Source: Sinorhizobium glycinis (GTDB lineage: Bacteria > Pseudomonadota > Alphaproteobacteria > Rhizobiales > Rhizobiaceae). Taken from it: a DNA stretch of 64,000 nt. The notes beneath the pieces were generated by a model. That model was not told the DNA's origin, searched no databases, and saw nothing but the letters and a program-made list of their open reading frames with translations. Made by a program: the position numbers and the translations under genes. Location of the stretch: NCBI RefSeq assembly GCF_001651865.1, contig NZ_LPUX01000050.1:62492-126491 (forward strand), written 5' to 3'. The first letter of the stretch is position 1, and each line of letters starts with the position of its first letter. This document shows, in pieces, positions 57,900 through 64,000 of this stretch.

Positions 57900-58535
57900 A
57901 TGTTCGATTTGGATTTCTTGATCAACGCGCTGACGACGCTGCTCGTCACGCTAGACCCGCCAGGTCTTGCGCCGATTTTCCTGAGCCTCACGGTCGGCCT
58001 CAATCGGCAGGAGCGCTTTCAGGTCGCGACCCGCGGCTCCCTCATCGCCTTTTTCATCCTCGCCGCCTTTGCCCTTTTCGGTGACGGCATTCTCGGCCTG
58101 CTCGGCATCTCGATCGGTGCATTCCGCATCGCCGGCGGCCTGCTGCTCTTCTGGATTTCCTTCGAGATGATCTTCGAGCGACGCCAGGAGAGAAAGGAAA
58201 AGACTGGAGAAACGGCGGTGACCAAGGACCACATCCACAATATCGCGGTCTTCCCACTCGCCTTGCCGCTTATCGCCGGGCCCGGAGCGATCTCGGCGAC
58301 CATCCTGCTCGGCAGTTCCTTCCCCTCGGCCATCGAACGCGTGCAACTCCTCGTCGTGATCGCCGCATCGATGGCGCTGCTCTTTCTGGCGCTTGTGATC
58401 GCTGATCGGATCGACCGCTTTCTCGGCGTCACCGGTCGGGCGATCCTGACCCGCCTTCTCGGCGTGATCCTCGCAGCGCTGGCCGTGCAATTTGTCGTCG
58501 ACGGGGTACGCTCGGCATTTCAAATCCAGGTCTAG
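57900..58535 (+). CDS. MarC-family integral membrane protein
   Basis: 211-residue inner-membrane protein with six predicted helices. Family hallmarks: TLLVTLDPPGLAPIFLSLT near the N-terminus and NIAVFPLALPLIAGPGAISATILL in the middle (the DPPG and P-L-x-AGPGA motifs). No proven function; earlier proposed drug-resistance role is not supported. ATG 57900 with GAGGGGG before it. Convergent with ssb. Confidence 0.9.
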   Translation: MFDLDFLINALTTLLVTLDPPGLAPIFLSLTVGLNRQERFQVATRGSLIAFFILAAFALFGDGILGLLGISIGAFRIAGGLLLFWISFEMIFERRQERKEKTGETAVTKDHIHNIAVFPLALPLIAGPGAISATILLGSSFPSAIERVQLLVVIAASMALLFLALVIADRIDRFLGVTGRAILTRLLGVILAALAVQFVVDGVRSAFQIQV

Positions 58536-58594
58536 AACGCAACGGGCCGCTCAAACGCGGGCCGAATGCTTTTGGAGGCTGCAAATCCTGTCGG

Positions 58595-59110
58595 TCAGAA
58601 CGGGATATCGTCATCCAGGTCGCGCGAGAAATTGCCGCCCTGGTTCGACTGACCGCCGGAACGTCCGCCACCGGAGGATTGCCGCGGCTGGTCGTAGTCC
58701 TCGTAACCGCCGCCACCACCGTAATCACTGCCGCCGCGACCTGCTCCGCCGCCTTCGCCGCGGCCGTCGAGCATCGTCAGGGTAGAATTGAAGCCCTGCA
58801 GCACGACCTCGGTCGTATAGCGATCATTGCCGTTCTGGTCCTGCCACTTGCGGGTCTGCAATTGGCCCTCGACATAGAGCTTGGCGCCCTTCTTCACATA
58901 TTGCTCGACGACCTTGCAGAGACCTTCGTTGAAGACCACGACATTGTGCCATTCCGTCTTCTCGCGCCGCTCGCCGCTGTTGCGGTCGCGCCAGGTCTCC
59001 GAAGTGGCAATCCTGAGGTTGGCGATCGGCCTGCCGTCCTGCGTGCGCCGGATTTCCGGGTCGGCCCCGACATTCCCGATCAAGATCACCTTGTTGACGC
59101 TACCAGCCAT
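58595..59110 (-). CDS. ssb: Single-stranded DNA-binding protein
   Basis: 171 residues. OB-fold domain (about 1-110) starting [19 protein letters not shown], a Gly/Gln/Ser-rich flexible linker ([19 protein letters not shown]) and the acidic tip DLDDDIPF that binds partner proteins. The ATG at 59110 is where homology begins. Divergent from uvrA, with an SOS box in between, so ssb may be damage-inducible. Confidence 0.96.
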   Translation of the reverse strand: MAGSVNKVILIGNVGADPEIRRTQDGRPIANLRIATSETWRDRNSGERREKTEWHNVVVFNEGLCKVVEQYVKKGAKLYVEGQLQTRKWQDQNGNDRYTTEVVLQGFNSTLTMLDGRGEGGGAGRGGSDYGGGGGYEDYDQPRQSSGGGRSGGQSNQGGNFSRDLDDDIPF

Positions 59111-59255
59111 ATCGCTTTTCCCGTGTTTCCGCCGAACCGCCGGTTCGGCATTCGAATGCCTCAAGTGCCGCGCATCTTAACGATCCGCCGCCGACGTTAC
59201 GCCCTACGTCGCGCATAATCCACAGCTCATTTGAAGGAGGATACAGGCGACATTT

Positions 59256-59270
59256 GTTCTTTTTTTGTTC
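59256..59270. promoter_or_regulatory. SOS box between ssb and uvrA
   Basis: GTTC-TTTTTTT-GTTC, the alphaproteobacterial LexA site with exact N7 spacing. It lies 146 bases from the ssb start and 125 bases from the uvrA start, so one operator may control both divergent genes. Confidence 0.85.
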
Positions 59271-59394
59271 TAGTATTTGTCTATTATCCTGTCAACCGAA
59301 TCGCAATTGAGCCGCCTCTTTGCCGATTGCGCCTCGACATGGGCGTCGTCGTGATTACATAGGAGGCTTTCAACGGCATAAGAACTGGCTTCCG

Positions 59395-62316
59395 ATGAGC
59401 GAACTCAAGACCCTCTCCATTCGCGGTGCGCGCGAGCATAACCTCAAGGGCATCGACCTTGACCTGCCGCGCAACAAGCTGATCGTGATGACCGGCCTTT
59501 CGGGCTCCGGTAAGTCCTCGCTCGCCTTCGACACGATCTATGCCGAAGGCCAGCGCCGCTATGTCGAGAGCCTGTCGGCCTATGCCCGGCAGTTCCTGGA
59601 AATGATGCAGAAGCCGGATGTCGACCAGATCGACGGGCTGTCTCCGGCGATCTCGATCGAACAGAAGACGACGTCGCGCAATCCGCGTTCGACGGTCGGC
59701 ACGGTCACCGAGATCTACGACTATCTGCGCCTGCTTTTCGCGCGCGTCGGCGTGCCCTACTCGCCGGCGACGGGGTTGCCGATCGAGAGCCAGACCGTCA
59801 GCCAGATGGTCGATCGTATTCTGGAATTCGGCGAAGGTACGCGGCTCTATATCCTGGCGCCGCTCGTGCGCGGCCGCAAGGGCGAGTACAAGAAGGAACT
59901 CGCCGAGCTGATGAAGAAAGGCTTCCAGCGCGTCAAGGTCGACGGCCAGTTCTATGAGATTTCCGACGTGCCGGCGCTCGACAAGAAATACAAGCACGAT
60001 ATCGATGTCGTTGTCGACCGCGTCGTCGTGCGAGCTGACATCGCTACTCGCCTGGCTGACAGCCTCGAGACATGCCTGACGCTCGCCGAAGGGCTGGCGA
60101 TAGCCGAATTCGCCGACCGGCCGCTGCCGGCGGAAGAGACAGCCGCCGGCGGCTCGGCCAACAAGTCGCTCAACGAGACGCATGAGCGCGTGCTGTTCTC
60201 GGAGAAATTCGCCTGCCCGGTCTCCGGCTTCACCATTCCGGAAATCGAACCGCGGCTCTTTTCCTTCAACAATCCCTTCGGCGCCTGCACGACCTGCGAC
60301 GGTCTCGGCAGCCAGCAGAAGATCGACGAGGCGCTGATCGTCCCCGAGCCGAACCGGACCCTGCGGGACGGCGCCATTTCACCCTGGGCGAAATCCACCT
60401 CGCCCTATTACAACCAGACGCTCGAGGCGCTCGGCAAGGTCTTCGGATTCAAGCTCGGCAGTCGCTGGAGCGAGCTGTCCGAGGTGGCGCAGAAGGCGAT
60501 CCTGCATGGCACTGACGAGAAGATCACCTTCCATTATCAGGACGGTGCCCGCTCCTACAACACGACGAAGACTTTCGAAGGCATCGTGCCCAATCTCGAG
60601 CGGCGATGGAAGGAGACCGACAGCGCCTGGGCGCGCGAGGAGATCGAGCGCTTCATGTCGGCCGCACCCTGCCCCGCCTGCGCCGGCTATCGGCTGAAAC
60701 CGGAGGCGCTCGCCGTCAAGATCGACAAGATGCATATCGGCGAACTCACCGATATGTCGATCCGCGCCGCCCGGGACTGGTTCGAAACGCTTCCCGAGCG
60801 GCTCAGCACCAAACAGAACGAGATCGCCGTACGCATCCTCAAGGAGATTCGCGAACGGCTGCGATTCCTGAACGACGTCGGCCTCGAATATCTGAGCCTT
60901 TCGCGCAATTCCGGCACGCTTTCCGGCGGCGAGAGCCAGCGGATCCGGCTTGCCTCGCAGATCGGCTCCGGATTGACCGGCGTGCTATACGTCCTCGACG
61001 AGCCGTCGATCGGCCTGCACCAGCGCGACAATGCCCGCTTGCTCGACACGCTTCGGCATCTGCGCGACATCGGCAACACGGTCATCGTCGTCGAGCACGA
61101 CGAGGATGCGATCCTGACGGCGGATCATGTGGTCGACATCGGCCCGGCCGCCGGCATTCACGGCGGCGAGATCGTCGCCGAGGGCACGCCATCCGACATC
61201 ATGGCCAATCCCAAGTCGCTGACCGGAAAATATCTCTCCGGCGAACTGTCCGTCGCCGTTCCAGGCGAACGGCGGAAACCGAAAAAGAAGAAGGAAATCA
61301 CCGTCGTAGGGGCGCGGGCTAACAATCTGAAGAATGTCACGGCGTCGATCCCGCTGGGCGTGTTTACCGCCGTCACCGGCGTTTCGGGCGGCGGCAAGTC
61401 CACCTTCCTCGTCGAGACGCTCTACAAGGCGGCGGCACGTCGCGTCATGGGTGCGCGCGAAAACCCCGCCGATCACGACCGCATCGATGGCTTCGAGCAT
61501 ATCGACAAGGTGATCGACATCGACCAGTCGCCGATCGGCCGGACGCCGCGCTCGAACCCGGCGACCTATACCGGCGCCTTCACGCCGATCCGCGACTGGT
61601 TCGCGGGACTGCCGGAAGCGAAGGCACGCGGCTACCAGCCGGGCCGCTTTTCCTTCAACGTCAAGGGCGGACGCTGCGAGGCCTGCCAGGGCGATGGCGT
61701 CATCAAGATCGAGATGCACTTCCTGCCGGATGTCTACGTCACCTGTGACGTCTGCCACGGCAAGCGCTACAATCGCGAGACGCTCGACGTGCATTTCAAG
61801 GGCAAGTCGATCGCCGACGTTCTCGACATGACCGTGGAGGAAGGCGTCGAATTCTTCTCGGCCGTCCCGGCCGTCCGCGACAAGCTGGTGACGCTGAACC
61901 AGGTCGGGCTCGGCTATATCAAGATCGGCCAGCAGGCGAATACGCTGTCGGGCGGCGAAGCGCAGCGCGTCAAGCTCGCCAAGGAACTATCGAAGCGCTC
62001 GACCGGGCGCACGCTCTATATCCTCGACGAGCCGACAACCGGCTTGCATTTCCATGATGTAGCCAAACTTCTTGAAGTTCTGCATGAGCTCGTCAACCAG
62101 GGTAATTCCGTGGTTGTGATCGAGCACAATCTCGAGGTCATCAAGACGGCCGACTGGGTCATCGACTTCGGGCCGGAAGGCGGCGACGGGGGGGGCGAAG
62201 TCATTGCGAAAGGAACGCCGGAAGACGTCGTGAAGGAACCGCGCTCCTATACCGGGCAATTCCTGAAAGAGCTTCTGGGACGGCGATCGGTAACGAAGGT
62301 GGTGGCGGCCGAGTGA
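59395..62316 (+). CDS. uvrA: Excinuclease ABC subunit A
   Basis: Damage-recognition ATPase of nucleotide excision repair, working with UvrB (not here). 973 residues. Two ABC halves: Walker [14 protein letters not shown] (about residue 32) and [13 protein letters not shown] (about 660); ABC signatures [12 protein letters not shown] and [12 protein letters not shown]; zinc modules with CPAC and CEAC/CDVC cysteines. An SOS box lies 125 bases upstream. ATG 59395 is chosen by homology ([17 protein letters not shown]). Confidence 0.97.
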   Translation: MSELKTLSIRGAREHNLKGIDLDLPRNKLIVMTGLSGSGKSSLAFDTIYAEGQRRYVESLSAYARQFLEMMQKPDVDQIDGLSPAISIEQKTTSRNPRSTVGTVTEIYDYLRLLFARVGVPYSPATGLPIESQTVSQMVDRILEFGEGTRLYILAPLVRGRKGEYKKELAELMKKGFQRVKVDGQFYEISDVPALDKKYKHDIDVVVDRVVVRADIATRLADSLETCLTLAEGLAIAEFADRPLPAEETAAGGSANKSLNETHERVLFSEKFACPVSGFTIPEIEPRLFSFNNPFGACTTCDGLGSQQKIDEALIVPEPNRTLRDGAISPWAKSTSPYYNQTLEALGKVFGFKLGSRWSELSEVAQKAILHGTDEKITFHYQDGARSYNTTKTFEGIVPNLERRWKETDSAWAREEIERFMSAAPCPACAGYRLKPEALAVKIDKMHIGELTDMSIRAARDWFETLPERLSTKQNEIAVRILKEIRERLRFLNDVGLEYLSLSRNSGTLSGGESQRIRLASQIGSGLTGVLYVLDEPSIGLHQRDNARLLDTLRHLRDIGNTVIVVEHDEDAILTADHVVDIGPAAGIHGGEIVAEGTPSDIMANPKSLTGKYLSGELSVAVPGERRKPKKKKEITVVGARANNLKNVTASIPLGVFTAVTGVSGGGKSTFLVETLYKAAARRVMGARENPADHDRIDGFEHIDKVIDIDQSPIGRTPRSNPATYTGAFTPIRDWFAGLPEAKARGYQPGRFSFNVKGGRCEACQGDGVIKIEMHFLPDVYVTCDVCHGKRYNRETLDVHFKGKSIADVLDMTVEEGVEFFSAVPAVRDKLVTLNQVGLGYIKIGQQANTLSGGEAQRVKLAKELSKRSTGRTLYILDEPTTGLHFHDVAKLLEVLHELVNQGNSVVVIEHNLEVIKTADWVIDFGPEGGDGGGEVIAKGTPEDVVKEPRSYTGQFLKELLGRRSVTKVVAAE

Positions 62317-62422
62317 TCGGCAGCGCGCATTAAGGCGGGGCACCGACGCTTCCCGCAAGGCTTGCGTGTCGTATCGGTTCGTCTTGCGGATGAGAGGCAC
62401 GGGCGGCCTTGAGGAGGAAGTG

Positions 62423-63226
62423 ATGGCAGAAACCGGAAAGATTCGCGTCGGCATCGGCGGCTGGAATTTCGAGCCTTGGGAAGGCAGCTTTTATCCCTCC
62501 GACCTTCCTAGAAAGCGGCAGCTCGAATTCGCCGGCAAGGAGCTACGCGCGATCGAGGTCAACGGCACCTACTACAGTTCGCAGAAGCCGGAGACTTTCG
62601 CCAAATGGGCCGCGGAGGTGCCGGATGGCTTCATCTTCTCTTTGAAAGCCAGCCGCTACGTGACGAATCGCAAGGTGCTGGCGGAAGCCGGCGAATCCAT
62701 GGTGCGATTCCTGACGCAAGGTTTGACGGAGCTCGGCGACCGGCTTGGCCCCATACTCTGGCAGTTCGCGCCAACCAAGAAATTCGAGCCGGAAGACTTC
62801 GAGGGCTTCTTGAAGCTGCTGCCTGAAAAGCAGGACGGTCTGAGGCTCCGCCACGTCGTCGAAGTCCGCCATCCTTCCTTCCAGGTGTCGGAGTTCGTCG
62901 AGCTCCTTGATAAATACAAGGCGGCTGTGGTGCTCGCGGAGCACGAGGACTACCCGATGATCGCCGACGTGACCGCGGACTTCGTCTATGCGCGGCTGCA
63001 GAAGGGCAGCGACGAAGTCAAGACCTGCTATCCCCCGGCGGGCCTCGACCTCTGGGCCGAAAGGCTCAAGACCTTTGCCGCCGGCGGCGAGCCGGAGGGG
63101 CTGGAAAAGAGCGCGCCTGATCGGAAAGCGGAGAAGGCGCCGCGCGACGTCTTTGCCTTTTTCATCAGCTCGGGCAAGGTCAATGCGCCGAACGGCGCGC
63201 GGGAATTGCAGAAGCGGGTGGGCTAA
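62423..63226 (+). CDS. DUF72 (YecE-like) protein
   Basis: 267-residue soluble TIM-barrel-like protein of unknown function. It starts RVGIGGWNFEPWEGSFYP and contains EVNGTYYSSQKPETFAKWA, FIFSLKASRYVTN and ILWQFAPTKKF, the conserved DUF72 segments. GAGGAGG before ATG 62423. About 105 bases after uvrA on the same strand, so it may share its transcript and be SOS-influenced, which is inference only. Confidence 0.88.
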   Translation: MAETGKIRVGIGGWNFEPWEGSFYPSDLPRKRQLEFAGKELRAIEVNGTYYSSQKPETFAKWAAEVPDGFIFSLKASRYVTNRKVLAEAGESMVRFLTQGLTELGDRLGPILWQFAPTKKFEPEDFEGFLKLLPEKQDGLRLRHVVEVRHPSFQVSEFVELLDKYKAAVVLAEHEDYPMIADVTADFVYARLQKGSDEVKTCYPPAGLDLWAERLKTFAAGGEPEGLEKSAPDRKAEKAPRDVFAFFISSGKVNAPNGARELQKRVG

Positions 63227-63490
63227 CGCGCCCGCAGAGAGCCGATCGGGTCCCGGATTGCGGGGGGGCCGCGCTGGCACCAAATGTAGTCCGCCGAATC
63301 GCGAACAGAGCGCTTCACACTCCGGCGTTCTCCGCAATCGCGGGCAGCGCTGCGGAATGTCCCTTACCTGTTTTTTTACCCATGAAAACTCTGATTTTCC
63401 CCGCGTGGTCTCCGCCTGTTGCAAGACCGCCACCGGAAGTCCCTGATTTTCAACGGCTTGGTTGATGTCCCCGTTTTCCACAATCCATCC

Positions 63491-63506
63491 ACACAAGATA
63501 TAGCGC
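63491..63506. promoter_or_regulatory. Additional NrdR-like site upstream of nrdJ
   Basis: ACACAAGATATAGCGC matches 13 of 16 positions of the NrdR consensus acaCwAtATaTwGtgt. It is 245 bases upstream of the main pair and has no partner at the usual spacing, so its role is uncertain. Confidence 0.4.
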
Positions 63507-63735
63507 TCAAAATTCCGTCACAAACCACCCCTTGACGCCCAAAGCCGATTCACAGTTAATGGATTGCACGTTGCGACGGCGGCGAACCGGGAAGTTGAGA
63601 GGCCGGTTCATCCCCCAAATCGTCGGTTCTGGCATGTGGCTGAAGCGGATGCTCCCGCGTCGCCGCAGCGGCGGAATTTTTGCGCGATTTAGAGGACGCC
63701 GAAGCGACAATCAGGCTGGCATAAAGAATCTGTTA

Positions 63736-63782
63736 ATACTATATTTAGTGTTTGCAGGCAGCTTCACCACAAGATACTGGAT
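63736..63782. promoter_or_regulatory. Tandem NrdR boxes of nrdJ
   Basis: Box 1 ATACTATATTTAGTGT (63736-63751) matches 14 of 16 consensus positions; box 2 CCACAAGATACTGGAT (63767-63782) matches 11 of 16. Start-to-start distance is 31 bases, the three-turn spacing typical of NrdR operators. They lie 109-155 bases before nrdJ. Confidence 0.65.
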
Positions 63783-63890
63783 GCCCGGGTTTGGGTTTCC
63801 TCACGGAACGGACGCTGAAGCTGGCTGCGACTACCTCGCGGCCGGGCGAGATTAACTGCGCCTTGGCGCATGGCAACAAAGGACGGGACA

Positions 63891-64000
63891 ATGAAGATCG
63901 AACGTCGTTTCACGAAGGCAGGGCAATCGGCCTATGCCGAGATAGAGTTCCGCAAGGCGACGAGCGAGATCAAGAATCCGGACGGGTCGATCGTCTTCCG
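63891..64000 (+). CDS. nrdJ: Class II (B12-dependent) ribonucleotide reductase, 5' end only
   Basis: Only the first 36 residues (starting MKIERRFTKAGQSAYAEIEF) are inside the window. They match the N-terminus of rhizobial NrdJ, the adenosylcobalamin-dependent reductase that makes deoxynucleotides; in S. meliloti it is the main, essential enzyme. AAAGGACGGG precedes ATG 63891. Tandem NrdR boxes upstream agree with this identity. The gene is truncated only by the window end. Confidence 0.88.
   Translation, partial: MKIERRFTKAGQSAYAEIEFRKATSEIKNPDGSIVF

Larger units (their letters stand above)
63227..63890. other. Long nrdJ upstream region
   Basis: 664 bases before nrdJ. No gene is supported. 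It contains a near-consensus NrdR-type site at 63491-63506 and a spaced pair at 63736-63782. An AT-rich stretch (63715-63760) is the likely promoter area. I looked for a cobalamin riboswitch, expected for a B12 enzyme, and saw no B12-box-like core. Confidence 0.6.

Noticed and set aside
63227-63890. Cobalamin riboswitch before the B12-dependent nrdJ
   Set aside because: No B12-box-like core or the expected multi-stem layout is visible; NrdR boxes explain regulation better.

Overview
The window is a high-GC, gene-dense piece of an alphaproteobacterial chromosome, almost certainly Sinorhizobium/Ensifer or a very close relative. The main reasons are: the greA-lpsB / lpsE-lpsD-lpsC / lrp core-LPS cluster; trxB next to a LysR gene that looks like lsrB; a tandem pair of AbcR-type (alpha-r15) sRNAs after lsrB; a RIME-like rhizobial intergenic palindrome element; GTTC-N7-GTTC SOS boxes; and a class II (B12) ribonucleotide reductase gene at the right edge. 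This identification is from memory of gene order and motifs; no database search was run.

Layout. 1-6.6 kb: 3' part of ald, then minus-strand sulfur/amino-acid genes (DUF1203, GNAT, sseA, an AlaX-type editing protein, a cysteine synthase), an SDR, a paired SMR transporter and tRNA-Asn. 6.7-11 kb: a small membrane protein, a YrbL-like kinase-fold protein, then a decayed accessory stretch (half of a RIME palindrome, two tyrosine-recombinase remnants, an acyltransferase, long non-coding DNA) ending at tRNA-Cys. 11.2-20.5 kb: lexA with its own SOS box, a tiny lipoprotein, tRNA-Ser, then a plus-strand housekeeping run rlpA, dac-like, tmk, holB, metG, tatD, PhnP-like. 20.8-30.7 kb: accessory genes (two MFS transporters, an HTH-TPR regulator, two SDRs, an L,D-transpeptidase lipoprotein, two further lipoproteins, an ICMT-like methyltransferase, an orphan E2 acyltransferase domain, and an SDR fused to a SEC-C zinc motif). 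30.7-40.9 kb: coaD-ppi-ppi-queA-tgt operon, a MATE and a Tet-type MFS exporter, a YpfJ-type metallopeptidase, a zinc alcohol dehydrogenase. 41-50.5 kb: carB, DUF6894, greA, the lps genes and lrp. 50.9-64 kb: trxB, RIME, lsrB, two sRNAs, a lytic transglycosylase, gyrA, marC, ssb/uvrA around a shared SOS box, a DUF72 gene, and the start of nrdJ behind tandem NrdR boxes.

How parts work together. LexA binds the boxes at lexA and between ssb and uvrA, linking repair genes to the SOS response. NrdR boxes should link nrdJ to nucleotide pools. The lps genes build the LPS core, and rlpA, the Dac homologue, the L,D-transpeptidase and the transglycosylase act on the cell wall. coaD-ppi-ppi-queA-tgt joins CoA synthesis, protein folding and queuosine tRNA modification in one transcript. 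The most notable oddities are a DacA-family protein that has lost two of three catalytic motifs, the SDR-SEC-C fusion beside an orphan E2 domain, a tRNA-guanine transglycosylase with an eroded zinc site, a terminator-like structure in the greA leader, and several short lipoprotein and membrane-protein genes under 60 codons.
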